Notes: generated by a model from the letters alone, not told the origin. Positions 35,163 through 43,801 are shown, numbered from the stretch's first letter. The stretch is DNA of 64,000 nucleotides from Neorhizobium alkalisoli (GCF_007829835.1 NZ_VIWP01000003.1:558001-622000), one strand, 5' to 3'. Translations and numbers: made by a program.

Positions 35163-35750
35163 GTGTTTCGTCTTCCCTTTCTCATCGCCATCGCGCTTGC
35201 CATCGCCTTTGGCGGCGGCATCTGGTCGACCCGGATGGCGCTCGATGCGACCATCGGCTTCGGCGCGATCAAGCTCGGCCCGTGGGAAGCCTTTCCGGAA
35301 GCGCAGACGGTGGATGCCGATCCTTATGCAAAATCACACCGCGCCAATGCCGGACGGCTGCTTTATGCCAGCGCCGAGGGTCTCGTGTTCACGGCGGCGG
35401 TGGATGACGGCAATGCGCCGCTCACCAGCGCCTGCCATTACCGGATCAGCGGGCGCACGCCGGCCGCAAGGCTCTGGACCCTTTATGCGACCTCTGCCGG
35501 CGGACCTGCCGCCTCAGCCCAGTCGGACCTGCCGACGGCGCTCAATTCCCGCACCGTGCTACGCAATGCCGATGGCAGTTTCGATATCGCTGTCGGCGCC
35601 TCCGCAGAAGCCGGCAACTGGCTCGCCGTGCCGGGGACAAGCCCTTTCCGGCTGGTGCTGACGCTGCTCGATACGCCGACTGCCGGCAGTTCCGGCCTGA
35701 TCGACCTCGCCATGCCGGGGATCAAAAAAATCGGTTGCGGCAATGCGTAG
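35163..35750 (+). CDS. DUF1214 domain exported protein
   Basis: A 195-residue protein with an N-terminal signal/anchor helix (residues about 4-23) and the DUF1214 segment (GPWEAFPEAQTVDADPYAKSHRANAGRL). Its stop overlaps the start of the DUF1254 gene by eight bases. In many bacteria both domains sit on one longer protein; here they are separate coupled genes. Function unknown. Confidence 0.83.
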   Translation: MFRLPFLIAIALAIAFGGGIWSTRMALDATIGFGAIKLGPWEAFPEAQTVDADPYAKSHRANAGRLLYASAEGLVFTAAVDDGNAPLTSACHYRISGRTPAARLWTLYATSAGGPAASAQSDLPTALNSRTVLRNADGSFDIAVGASAEAGNWLAVPGTSPFRLVLTLLDTPTAGSSGLIDLAMPGIKKIGCGNA

Positions 35751-36324
35751 GCGTCTCCTGCCCGCTCTTCTCATCGCCTGCCTGGCGGGGGTCGTCGGTG
35801 CGGCACTGCTGCACCTGGTCATTGTGCTCAGCCTTCCCTCCTTCAGCCAGCGTGATGCCTATACGCGCGTTTTGGCGGAGGGAGAGATCCACCAGTTCTA
35901 CAGGCTGGGTGATGCGCCGGACCGCGCCGGGCTGCAGAAGGACGATCCGTTCATCGACCTATCTGTCTGCGGTTTCGATGTGAGCGAGGGACCTGTTCGG
36001 CTGACGGCGGTTGCCGATGGCGTGCCGTTCTGGTCGCTGGCGCTTTACGACAGCGCTTCCAATGAAGTGTTCAGCATCAATGACCGGACATCGTCCGGCG
36101 GCAGGCTGGATCTGGTGATCGCCACGCCGGCACAGCTCACCCAGCTGCGCAAGGATCTGCCCGAGACAATCTCGCAGGCAATCCTGGTCGAAACGCACAG
36201 CGCCGATGGCTATGCCGTGCTCAGGGCTCTTTCGCCGCAGACAAGTTATTCCGCGGCTGTTGGCCAATTTCTCAAGCAGGCCACCTGCGCGCCTTTCGAA
36301 TGGCGCCTCAGAAGCCGCTTTTGA
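35743..36324 (+). CDS. DUF1254 domain exported protein
   Basis: A 193-residue protein with a signal/anchor helix (residues about 5-30) and a DUF1254-like domain (ICGFDVSEGPVRL-type core, VPFWSLALYDSASNEVFSINDR). It is translationally coupled to the DUF1214 gene, so the two products probably act together in the cell envelope. Function unknown. Confidence 0.8.
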   Translation: MRRRLLPALLIACLAGVVGAALLHLVIVLSLPSFSQRDAYTRVLAEGEIHQFYRLGDAPDRAGLQKDDPFIDLSVCGFDVSEGPVRLTAVADGVPFWSLALYDSASNEVFSINDRTSSGGRLDLVIATPAQLTQLRKDLPETISQAILVETHSADGYAVLRALSPQTSYSAAVGQFLKQATCAPFEWRLRSRF

Positions 36325-36330
36325 GCCTCG

Positions 36331-36510
36331 TTATTCCCCTGCGACGACCGCGTGGTTTTCAGCCTTGCGATCCATCCGGTCATCAAAACGCTCGTAACGA
36401 ACGCCGGTGAACATCACCAGCTCGCCGGTCTCTTCGGCCGCGCCGATCCTGACCTGCGGACGCCGGCCGTGCTGGTCGCGCCATTTGTTCAATACGACTA
36501 TCTCTGCCAT
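36331..36510 (-). CDS. small conserved-looking hypothetical protein (59 residues)
   Basis: ATG 36510 is preceded by CGGAG nine bases upstream and the frame runs 59 codons to TAA. The product starts MAEIVVLNKWRDQHGRRP and contains VMFTGVRYERFDDR. The opening resembles other tiny alphaproteobacterial proteins that begin with MAEIVxLNxxR (DUF4169-like), but the rest differs. It ends seven bases from the convergent DUF1254 stop. No function can be given. Confidence 0.6.
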   Translation of the reverse strand: MAEIVVLNKWRDQHGRRPQVRIGAAEETGELVMFTGVRYERFDDRMDRKAENHAVVAGE

Positions 36511-37260
36511 GCTCGTCTCCGTTCAACGAATTCGAGACGGATGAAGACGGTTCAATCTCACCCTGCCCGCTTTGGGGCTGATGCGCCCCCACGAACCACC
36601 GCGGGGCATGCGCATCCTTCTCGTCCCAGCCCCCTCAATCCTTGAAAAAGGGTGCAACGACACTTTTACATCCCGACCATCCGCCTGAAGGCCGGGAATA
36701 CGGGGGATCTCACGCCAAGATCCCCCGCCACCCGAAATCCGGAAGATACGCACCGGATAAGGCTTATTCAGCCAGAGCACTCTTAACAGTTAGTAAATGC
36801 TAATATAAAACTTCGTATCGATGGAAGCTGGTATTCTCACGTAGAACGCAGAAACGACATTTTCGTTCACGCAGCGCGGCGACCTTTTGCGCGGAAATTT
36901 CCACCGCCGGATCTCGCCAGATTTTTTCAGCTTCGAGACCTGTGCCGTCATTGCACAGGCATGATCCATTGCAGCAAAAGACAGATGCCCAACAAATCAC
37001 AGATGCATCGAAACGAAGCGCTTTTCACCGACCGTTAACCCTCCAAGAGTTAGCATCCGGTTAAACCAAGGCGTAACCGGCGGCACTTTCGATTATCTTG
37101 TGCCAGCGGCCTTCGCCACCGGGAGTTCCCAGGCAGAGGTGGATGTTAGAACCCGAGTGTTTGTCGGGCGATGCATCGCCTTTTCCCACATCAAATGTGT
37201 TGCGTAGTTGTGAGTTGCCCAGTGACGAACGAGTTTCGAGATCTCGAAAGGCCCCAAGCC
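36511..37260. other. 750-base gap without recognisable gene; structured 3' part
   Basis: Short open frames here have no convincing start or composition. Near 36785 there is a TTAA-N7-TAAA sequence one base off the CtrA consensus. The last 110 bases before the DUF2336 gene (37151-37249) contain a chain of palindromes described separately. The AT-rich centre around 36780-36830 could hold promoters. Confidence 0.5.
37151..37249 (+). promoter_or_regulatory. chain of palindromes in the leader of the DUF2336 gene
   Basis: In order: CCCGA-N7-TCGGG (37152-37168), GCGATGCATCGC (37168-37179), CACAT-CAA-ATGTG (37187-37199) and the 16-mer TTTCGAGATCTCGAAA (37234-37249). All are perfect. The last ends 11 bases before ATG 37261. 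They could be operators, a structured 5' leader or a small RNA. Confidence 0.5.
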
Positions 37261-38325
37261 ATGCGTAAGAAGGACGTGGTGCTGATGGCGACCGTCACCA
37301 GTTTTGAAAGCCTGCCGCATCCATCCCGCTCGGAACTCCGCCAGTTTGCCGAACTTTTCTCGCCGCTGTTCAGCGCCTCTTCGGAAGAGGCGCGCCGTCA
37401 GGCGGTCGCCGCCCTCTCCCAGAGCGAAAAAGTGCCAGCCGCCGTCGCCTTCTTCATCGCCAGCCAGCCGATTTCCATCGCAGCCCCCTTCCTGATCTCC
37501 TCGCCCTCACTGACGAACGAGGCGCTGATCGCGATTGCCCGCACACAGGGCCTCGACCATGCAAGGGCGATCTCACGCCGCGAACACCTGTCGCCGACGG
37601 TCATCGATGCGCTGGTCGGCATGCGCTACGACACCAGCATTCGGCGCAAGCAGCCGGTGAGCGCCGAGGTGCCGGTGGAGACTGCGTCTGAGGCGGACGC
37701 TGCGCCAGCACGGAACTCTCGTCAGCCCGAAGCAAGGCAGCCCATCACGGCGGAAGACAGCGAAAGACTTGCGCGCGAAGAACAGCTGCGTCGGCGCATA
37801 AAACTGCTTGCCGGCCATAAGGACCGCGACCCGGCCGACCGGCTGGGCCTGCGGCACGTTTCGGAGATGCAGTCCGTGCTTCTCGTGCGTTTTGCGCGGA
37901 ACCGCGAGGCGAGCCTGTTCTGCGGCGTGCTTGCCGATGCGCTTTCGGCCAGCCACTGGCTCGCGGAGCGGATCATGCTCGACATATCCGGCCATCAGCT
38001 CGCAACGACGCTGAAGGGCCTGTTCATGGACGAAGGCGATGCGATCTTCATCCTCGAAAAACTCTACAACCACCTCGCCGAAAGCCATGACCGCCGCAGT
38101 CGCGCCGAAGTGATCTGGGACATGCTCGACACGGACGATTGCGGCCGGCGACTGGAAGCCTGGCGGCGCGCGGACGGCTATACCTACGCCCAGACGCAGA
38201 CCCTTGCGACGCAGGCGCCATCAAACACGGTAGAAGAGCCGCAGCAGATCGAGGAAAGCGACGATCAGCTGTCGCGCCCCTTCCGCACCTCCGCCAGCAT
38301 CCGCCGCAGCGTGCACGGCCGCTAA
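37261..38325 (+). CDS. DUF2336 domain protein
   Basis: A 354-residue cytoplasmic, alpha-helical protein of the alphaproteobacterial DUF2336 family (HEAT-like repeats; IASQPISIAAPFLISSPSLTNEALIAIARTQGLDHARAISRRE). Residues about 150-200 are a low-complexity linker rich in Ala/Glu/Arg. Members have been linked loosely to signalling and cell-cycle loci, but I do not know a function. ATG 37285 (MATVTSFE) is an alternative start. Confidence 0.85.
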   Translation: MRKKDVVLMATVTSFESLPHPSRSELRQFAELFSPLFSASSEEARRQAVAALSQSEKVPAAVAFFIASQPISIAAPFLISSPSLTNEALIAIARTQGLDHARAISRREHLSPTVIDALVGMRYDTSIRRKQPVSAEVPVETASEADAAPARNSRQPEARQPITAEDSERLAREEQLRRRIKLLAGHKDRDPADRLGLRHVSEMQSVLLVRFARNREASLFCGVLADALSASHWLAERIMLDISGHQLATTLKGLFMDEGDAIFILEKLYNHLAESHDRRSRAEVIWDMLDTDDCGRRLEAWRRADGYTYAQTQTLATQAPSNTVEEPQQIEESDDQLSRPFRTSASIRRSVHGR

Positions 38326-38332
38326 AGGCAGA

Positions 38333-38671
38333 TTACTCGGCGACGATATCGATCAGGTCGCCGATCTCTTCCACTTCCAGCTCGACCAGCCAGAGATCGG
38401 GATCGAAGCGAAGCTCTTTGGCCACGGCCTCGCCGACCTTTTCCGGATCGGCCTTTTCCAGCCGCTTCTCGAATTTTCGGCCGCCATCATCCTCGCCGAA
38501 GAAATTTTGCGGCGCCGGCGCATAAAGCGTCTCGGTCCCGTCGCGCAGGCGCTGCCGCACGAACACCGCCCCCGCCTCCTCCGCGCCCTTGTGCAGTACA
38601 GCCGCAAAATCGCCTGCGGCGAACACACGGCGAACGAGAGCTGAGACGAAGATGTGGGATTTGAGGCGCAT
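38333..38671 (-). CDS. DUF1491 family protein
   Basis: A 112-residue protein matching the DUF1491 pattern: MRLKSHIFVSALVRRVFAAGDFAAVLHKGAEEAGAVFV at the start and DPDLWLVELE near the end. The family is small and alphaproteobacterial, and often lies by the DUF2336 gene or a peptidoglycan-binding protein. Function unknown. Start 38671 aligns with the family; the open frame continues 12 codons upstream. Confidence 0.85.
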   Translation of the reverse strand: MRLKSHIFVSALVRRVFAAGDFAAVLHKGAEEAGAVFVRQRLRDGTETLYAPAPQNFFGEDDGGRKFEKRLEKADPEKVGEAVAKELRFDPDLWLVELEVEEIGDLIDIVAE

Positions 38672-38703
38672 GCTCGTCTCTACAGCATCGGCCGACGAAG
38701 AAT

Positions 38704-38997
38704 TCAATCGTCTACCAGCTCAATTCTGAGTTTCTTGCCGACGGAGCGGGCAGCGCGATCAAGCGTATCAAGGGAAACGGCAACGTTGTGAGGGTCGAGT
38801 ACCCTGTTCACCTGCGTGCGGCTTGTGCCCATTCGCATGGCCATATCCGATTTGCTGATCGACTGCTTCTTACGGGCTTCATCGATCTGCCAGGTCAAAA
38901 CCCGCTTGATAGCCTCGCCATAGACCTCTTGCCTCTCGCCGAGATCATCGAGAAAGTCCTCAAGAGTGCCGCCGACAGAAGATTGCACTTCGCTCAT
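38704..38997 (-). CDS. XRE family antitoxin of a HigBA-like module
   Basis: A 97-residue protein with helix-turn-helix QSISKSDMAMRMGTSRTQVNRVLDPHN (residues about 46-71) and a C-terminal KKLRIELVD. The start overlaps the toxin stop by four bases (ATGA). Antitoxin role is inferred from pairing. Confidence 0.85.
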   Translation of the reverse strand: MSEVQSSVGGTLEDFLDDLGERQEVYGEAIKRVLTWQIDEARKKQSISKSDMAMRMGTSRTQVNRVLDPHNVAVSLDTLDRAARSVGKKLRIELVDD

Positions 38998-39371
38998 TTC
39001 TTCTTCCTCTTCTCGACCTTGCTCAGCCGTTTCGACCGCTCCAGGTGTTCTTTCCAGCGCCTCACTGCCAGCTGTATCGCATCCTGCTGCCCATCCTTGC
39101 CGTCCTCGCCGTGGAGCAGCAACATTATCTCACCATCGATTCCGAAATAGGTTCTGGCCTCGACGCGCCCATCCCGAATGCTGGACCTTACTTCGCGAAC
39201 TCCATCCCGGAGCGGCCTGCAAACCGGCATTCCGATCGGCCAGCCGAACTCGACGGTCGCAATATCGGCACCAACGATCCTACGGTCGGCCTTGTCGAGC
39301 GATTGAAGCCATTCCTTCACCGGCTCAGAGCCATCAGAGGTGACGAAGAACCTTGCTTCAATGCGCTTCAT
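38994..39371 (-). CDS. RelE/HigB-like toxin (Gp49/DUF891 type)
   Basis: A 125-residue toxin candidate: RFFVTSDGSEPVKEWLQSLDKADRRIVGADIATVEFGWPIGMP at the start and the core GVREVRSSI, ARTYFGIDGEIMLLLHG. The C-terminus is Lys/Arg-rich. It is the first gene of the pair, as in higBA, with a GTATAC-centred palindrome 14 bases upstream. Confidence 0.87.
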   Translation of the reverse strand: MKRIEARFFVTSDGSEPVKEWLQSLDKADRRIVGADIATVEFGWPIGMPVCRPLRDGVREVRSSIRDGRVEARTYFGIDGEIMLLLHGEDGKDGQQDAIQLAVRRWKEHLERSKRLSKVEKRKKK

Positions 39372-39384
39372 GCGAACCTCTTGT

Positions 39385-39396
39385 ACCGTATACGGT
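39385..39396. promoter_or_regulatory. operator candidate of the HigBA-like module
   Basis: Perfect 12-bp palindrome ACCGTATACGGT 14 bases upstream of the toxin start codon, where the antitoxin would be expected to repress. A ten-base part (ACCGTATACG) recurs at 46478-46487 upstream of mucR. Confidence 0.6.
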
Positions 39397-39557
39397 TCAA
39401 TTCAGCAAGGAAATGTTGCAATGGCAGCATGGCTGCAGGAGGCGCCTGGATCAACCTCCAGATGTGCGCATCCGTCCAGCAATTTGGGAGAAACTGTCTC
39501 GATCGGCTGCTGCGATAATCAGCCGATCGCCCGCCAAAGTATTGCGTATCCGGCGCC

Positions 39558-40685
39558 CTAAAGCGCGCCGATCGCCTTCAGCTTGTTGAGCACCATCGGA
39601 TTGGGCTCGCCGGTTTCCGGCAGGCGGTAATGGCGTTCAAAGCGGCGGATGGCTTCCTTGGTCTGGAGGCCGGCGACGCCGTCGATCTCGACGTCGGAAT
39701 AGGCGATGTTCGACAGGCCGCGCTGGATCTGCAGCACCATGTTGGTTGCCGGCACGGGGCTGCGGGACGCGACCTGCGTGCCGGGCCTCGAAGCCGCAGC
39801 TGGAATATTGCCGGTCGGGATGTTCGCTGGCGGGATCATCGAAGGCTTGCGCTCCGCATCGCGGATGGCTGCAGCGACCGGGTCTTCGGCCTTGACGCTG
39901 ACCGGGATCGGCCGGGCCGGCTGCGGCACGGGTGCGGGCCGCGGCTGGCTCTTTGCGACCTCGGCTGCCGGCTTTGGCAGGGGCTGCGGGGCGATCTGCG
40001 GGCGCTGGGCGACGGCGGGGGCTGCGGCCGGGCGCGGCTCGGCCTTCAGCGCGGCCAGAAGCTCGGCACTCGCCTCGCCTGTCTGGGCAAGTCCGGCGCT
40101 TTCCTCAAAGAAAAGAATGGCCGACTGCGTGCGCGGACCGGTGACACCATCCTCGGCGCCGTCATAAAGGCCACGGCGGGCAAGCTCGTGCTGGACGGCA
40201 GCGATCAGCACATGGGCACTGTCGGCGGATGGGGTCGCGGCATTGGCGAGAGCCGGCGGTTGCGGCAAGGCGGCGGCCGGCTGGTTCGCAGCAGGCGGCA
40301 CCACGGCAGGCGGTGCTGCCTGGACGACTTGCGCCGGTGCTGCAGGCTTATCGGCAGGTTTGTCGGATGCGCGCTCGATACGGAAGGTCGTCACGTCGTC
40401 CGGATGAACCTGGGCCGGGCGGCGATAACCGGTCAGCGCATTGGGATGTTCGGGATCGCGGGTCGCCAGGAAAGGCGACGGATGGCCGCCCGGCTGGTAC
40501 CAGAGCGCATTGGCTGCAACGAAGGAAAACAGCACGGCAAAGCCGGCGAAACCGAAGACGGCCTTCGGATTGCGCGAAATCGTGCGCGCAAAAACGCCGC
40601 CGGTCGTCACCAGCATCGTCGAAGCGAGCCCCGGCTTCTTGGCCGGTCGCCTTTTATCAGGCGATTTTCGCTTTCGCGCGGCCAT
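39558..40685 (-). CDS. peptidoglycan-binding membrane protein
   Basis: A 375-residue protein with a basic cytoplasmic N-terminus, one membrane helix (residues about 44-64), and two peptidoglycan-binding modules (around residues 155-210, QHELARRGLYDGAEDGVTGPRT; and 320-375, QRGLSNIAYSDVEIDGVAGLQT) separated by a Pro/Ala-rich linker. It likely anchors in the inner membrane and binds the cell wall. The start overlaps the 3' end of the histidine kinase gene by 29 bases, so they are co-expressed. Confidence 0.88.
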   Translation of the reverse strand: MAARKRKSPDKRRPAKKPGLASTMLVTTGGVFARTISRNPKAVFGFAGFAVLFSFVAANALWYQPGGHPSPFLATRDPEHPNALTGYRRPAQVHPDDVTTFRIERASDKPADKPAAPAQVVQAAPPAVVPPAANQPAAALPQPPALANAATPSADSAHVLIAAVQHELARRGLYDGAEDGVTGPRTQSAILFFEESAGLAQTGEASAELLAALKAEPRPAAAPAVAQRPQIAPQPLPKPAAEVAKSQPRPAPVPQPARPIPVSVKAEDPVAAAIRDAERKPSMIPPANIPTGNIPAAASRPGTQVASRSPVPATNMVLQIQRGLSNIAYSDVEIDGVAGLQTKEAIRRFERHYRLPETGEPNPMVLNKLKAIGAL

Positions 40686-42207
40686 CTGCAAAATCCTGTT
40701 CGTCCATCATGGTCGGCTGACGGGATACCACGAGACGTGGCGGGAACTCCACCCTCTCGCTGTGCATAACTTCTTCTGCGCCTGCAACGCCCGATCCATC
40801 GGCCGGCAGATGAATGGTCACCATCGTGCCTTCGCCCGGGCGGCTGGAGATCGAGAAACGGCCGCCATGCAGGGCAACAAGGCCCTTGACCAGCGACAGG
40901 CCGAGGCCCGTGCCGTCATACTGGCGGGTATAATCGTTCTGCACCTGCATGAAAGGCTGGCCGATCGAGGCAAGCTTGTCTTCGGCAATGCCGATACCGG
41001 TATCGCTGACAGAGATCACCAGTTCGCCGGACCTGACGGCCGCATCGATCGACACGACGCCGCCCGCAGCAGTGAACTTGATGGCATTGCCGGCAAGGTT
41101 GATGAGGATCTGCTGCAGCGCGCGGCGATCGGCAATCACTTCGCCAAGGCTGCGCGAGGCGCGCGCCGTCAGCGTCACGCCCTTTTCGCGAGCCGAATGG
41201 TCGAGCATGGCGCGGCAGGCCTCGACGGCTTCCGAAACGGCGAAGGGTTCGGTGATCAGCTCGTAACGGCCGGCCTCGATCTTCGACATGTCGAGCATCG
41301 TATTGACGACCGACAGGAGATGCGCGCCGGACTGGCGGATCAGGCCGACATATTCGCGCTGGCGGTCGTTTTCGAGCTTGCCGAAATATTCGCCGGCCAG
41401 AACATCGGAAAAGCCGAGAATGGCATTGAGCGGCGTGCGCAACTCATGGCTGACGGCTGCCAGGAAGCGGGATTTCGCCTGATGGGCAGTTTCAGCTTCG
41501 GCGGCGCGCTCGGCGGCCTGGGTGCGGAGCAGTTCTTCGCCCGAGCGATCACGCAGCTGGGCAAAGATCTGCACCAGCTCGCCCTCGCCGTCGCGGATCG
41601 CCGACATGTCGAGGCTCGCATAAAGGAACTGGCGGCCGATGGCAGCGGAATAGTGGCTTTCGATACGGATCTCGACATTGGCCATGTCGGCGCCCGTCTC
41701 GCCCCGCTGGCGCAGCGTATCGATGGCATGCAGGAGCGCGATGCGATCCGAGACATGTATGCATTCGGCCAGAACCTCGCCGGCGCTTTCGCGCAGGGCC
41801 GAGGGAAAAGTGGAAAGGTCGCGGCCACCAGCCTTGACCACGCGACCCTGCGGATCGAGGATCAATGCCAGGCCAGGGCAGGACTGGAAGGCGATGTCGT
41901 TTTCGATGGGCGCGGAGATTTCGCTCTGTGCGCGGCGCGGCAGGGCGAAGGCTGCGGCCGCAACGATCAGCATCAGGGAAAGAACGAGGGCAGCGCCGAC
42001 CGGGAGCGCCAGAGAAGGCGCCATGACGGTGGCAAGCAGCGCGGGTACGGCAAGAAATGCGGCACCGCCGGCAAAGGCAAGGCGGCGCAGAGCGAGGACA
42101 TGGCCTGCACGGGCCCCATCCTCGTCGCCGATGCGGATCAGCCAACGGGACACAGCCCCGTCGACCAGAGATACCGCCTTCTCGGCTATGTCACTCAATA
42201 CGCGCAC
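40657..42207 (-). CDS. divJ: membrane PAS sensor histidine kinase of the DivJ/PleC (PdhS) type
   Basis: About 516 residues. Two hydrophobic segments (residues about 40-60 and 65-90), a PAS-like region (about 105-230), HisKA with the phospho-acceptor in FLAAVSHELRTPLNAILGFSD, and HATPase with NLAGNAIKFT, SDTGIGIAEDKL and GTGLGLSLVKGL. The dimerisation domain (MLDMSKIEAGRYEL) fits the kinases of the DivK cell-cycle pathway. I name it DivJ because of that domain and because, from memory, divJ lies close to mucR (ros) in Agrobacterium; this rests on recall, not a search. A GTG at 42207 with AGGG upstream is the likely start. Confidence 0.75.
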   Translation of the reverse strand: MRVLSDIAEKAVSLVDGAVSRWLIRIGDEDGARAGHVLALRRLAFAGGAAFLAVPALLATVMAPSLALPVGAALVLSLMLIVAAAAFALPRRAQSEISAPIENDIAFQSCPGLALILDPQGRVVKAGGRDLSTFPSALRESAGEVLAECIHVSDRIALLHAIDTLRQRGETGADMANVEIRIESHYSAAIGRQFLYASLDMSAIRDGEGELVQIFAQLRDRSGEELLRTQAAERAAEAETAHQAKSRFLAAVSHELRTPLNAILGFSDVLAGEYFGKLENDRQREYVGLIRQSGAHLLSVVNTMLDMSKIEAGRYELITEPFAVSEAVEACRAMLDHSAREKGVTLTARASRSLGEVIADRRALQQILINLAGNAIKFTAAGGVVSIDAAVRSGELVISVSDTGIGIAEDKLASIGQPFMQVQNDYTRQYDGTGLGLSLVKGLVALHGGRFSISSRPGEGTMVTIHLPADGSGVAGAEEVMHSERVEFPPRLVVSRQPTMMDEQDFADGRAKAKIA

Positions 42208-42684
42208 GCAAAACCCTGACTGCAATTTCTATTCGAGCGTCACAATAGGTCTCGCGGGCTTAAGGAAACAATAAAAACTGGTGCCGGAAGGCCTGTCAAA
42301 GGCCCGCTTTTCCGGCTTTGGGACAGGTTGGAGCCTGCATTTCCGATCGTGGTTAACGCGGCGTAAGCGACGGATTTGGTTTGATTTTTCCTGGGACATT
42401 AAGATTTGTGGCAATGGCGCGAGGCAAAAACCCTTGGAGAACGGCGCCGCCGCCGCATTTATGCTTAACATCGGCCGTTAAACTCCTAACGAAAGGACCT
42501 GGAACGGTCATGACGGGCCGGAGAAAGATCGCATTTTAATCAAATTTGCCGAAAAACCGAGCGAACCCGTCAAAGCGATATTTGCTTCCGATCGGTACGT
42601 TGATGTTCAAGACCGGCACAGACCGGCAGGCCAGCCGGGGCAAAATCAAGTCCCAGCTAAAAGGCAAGACAGGTGGACAGGACG
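42208..42684. other. 477-base gap between divergent genes, no gene recognised
   Basis: The divergent kinase and DUF5330 genes are separated by this stretch, long enough for two promoters. Open frames inside (for example 42281-42481 on the plus strand) lack a ribosome binding site and coding composition. TTAAC sequences around 42350 and 42470 might be regulator sites, but no clean consensus is visible. Confidence 0.5.
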
Positions 42685-43131
42685 ATGTGGTTTCTGATCA
42701 AGGGAAGTGTGTTCTTCGCAGCCGTGCTGGTGGTGCTGTCTTATTTCAGCGCCCAGAAGCCGGGTGACGACAACTCTATGTCGCCGCTTCAGGTGGCCGA
42801 CGCCTTTTCGGCCGCAACCCAGGCCTATCAATATGTCAGCGCCATCTGCACCGAAAAGCCGGATGTCTGTGAAAAGGGCGCCGATACCTTTTCCGCGCTT
42901 GGTGTAAGGGCCCGCGAAGGCGCCAAGGTGGCCTTCGACCTTCTCGACCGCCAGTTCGGCACGAAGGAGGCCGTCGAGCCGCAGATACCGTCGATCGCCG
43001 TCAAGGCCGATCCGGATCTCCAGCCGCTGCCAGAAGCCTTGCCGCAGCAGCAGGCAGCGCTTTATGCGCCCATCGTTCACGACATTCATACGGGGACCAT
43101 TCCCCTGCCGCAGAAACGTCCGCTCCGCTAA
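42685..43131 (+). CDS. DUF5330 domain membrane-anchored protein
   Basis: A 148-residue protein: one N-terminal membrane helix (residues about 3-22, MWFLIKGSVFFAAVLVVLSYF) and a soluble domain with SPLQVADAFSAATQAYQYVSAICTEKPDVCEKGADTFSALGVRAREGAK. Two cysteines (ICTEKPDVC) could form a periplasmic disulfide. The family is rhizobial and of unknown function. ATG 42685 follows GGACAGGACG. A strong terminator follows at 43226. Confidence 0.83.
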   Translation: MWFLIKGSVFFAAVLVVLSYFSAQKPGDDNSMSPLQVADAFSAATQAYQYVSAICTEKPDVCEKGADTFSALGVRAREGAKVAFDLLDRQFGTKEAVEPQIPSIAVKADPDLQPLPEALPQQQAALYAPIVHDIHTGTIPLPQKRPLR

Positions 43132-43225
43132 GACCGTCTGTAACCGAAATTTCAAAAGCTTGCACCGGTTTTCCTGCCATGGTTCCCGGTGCCGGACTGC
43201 CCACCCTGAATTCGGCATCTGCTGA

Positions 43226-43261
43226 CGCCGTGAGAAGTGATCTTCTCACGGCGCTTTTTTT
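43226..43261 (+). terminator. strong intrinsic terminator
   Basis: Perfect 12-bp stem CGCCGTGAGAAG / CTTCTCACGGCG with loop TGAT, followed by eight T residues. Ends the DUF5330 transcript and insulates sufE. Confidence 0.95.
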
Positions 43262-43300
43262 TGCTTTTATCAGAGGTGGAACTTCCTATATGCAGCAGCG

Positions 43301-43723
43301 ATGACCAAGCTTGAACAGATGATCGAAGATTTCGCCTTCCTGGATGACTGGGAGGATCGCTATCGTTATGTGATCGAGCTCGGCAAACAGCTGCCCGACC
43401 TTGCCGACGACAAGAAGAGCGCCGAAAACAAGGTACAGGGCTGCGCCAGCCAGGTCTGGCTCGTCAGCCATGTAGAAAACACGGATGCCGACCCCGTCAT
43501 GACTTTTGAAGGCGATTCCGACGCCCATATCGTGCGCGGCCTCGTCGCCATCGTGCTCGCCGTCTATTCCGGCAAGACGGCTTCGGAGATTGCAGCAACA
43601 GATGCAATCGAAGTTTTTGACAAGATCGGTCTCGTCGAACACCTCTCCTCCCAGCGCGCCAACGGCCTGCGCTCAATGATCAAGCGGATCCGCGCGGAAG
43701 CGCAGCTGCGGGTAGCGGCTTAA
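43301..43723 (+). CDS. sufE: SufE family cysteine desulfuration protein
   Basis: A 140-residue sulfur-acceptor protein that takes persulfide from SufS for iron-sulfur cluster assembly. The acceptor cysteine is in KVQGCASQVWL (C47 region), and the opening FAFLDDWEDRYRYVIELGKQLPDL is diagnostic. Monocistronic; the other suf genes are not in the window. Confidence 0.93.
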   Translation: MTKLEQMIEDFAFLDDWEDRYRYVIELGKQLPDLADDKKSAENKVQGCASQVWLVSHVENTDADPVMTFEGDSDAHIVRGLVAIVLAVYSGKTASEIAATDAIEVFDKIGLVEHLSSQRANGLRSMIKRIRAEAQLRVAA

Positions 43724-43801
43724 GGTTTTTCAGTCGTTGCAATAGAGCTCTCTGCTCTGCCGAACGCCTATGAATTTCGAGCCGCGAAACAGCCTCCCAA
43801 T

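Noticed and set aside
36783..36800. Possible CtrA site (TTAA-N7-TAAA)
   Set aside because: One mismatch to the consensus in an AT-rich stretch and no gene close by in a fitting position.
36800..37000. 66-codon minus-strand frame with four cysteines
   Set aside because: No convincing ribosome binding site and no conserved pattern; left as non-coding.
40441..42219. 592-codon plus-strand frame opposite the histidine kinase
   Set aside because: The minus strand has all kinase motifs; this is an antisense shadow.
42281..42481. 66-codon plus-strand frame in the gap before the DUF5330 gene
   Set aside because: No ribosome binding site, Trp/Arg-rich unlikely composition, no similarity known to me.
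42488..42540. Nine-codon frame ATG 42510 as a leader peptide
   Set aside because: Too short to judge, ribosome binding site too far, and no terminator/antiterminator structure follows.
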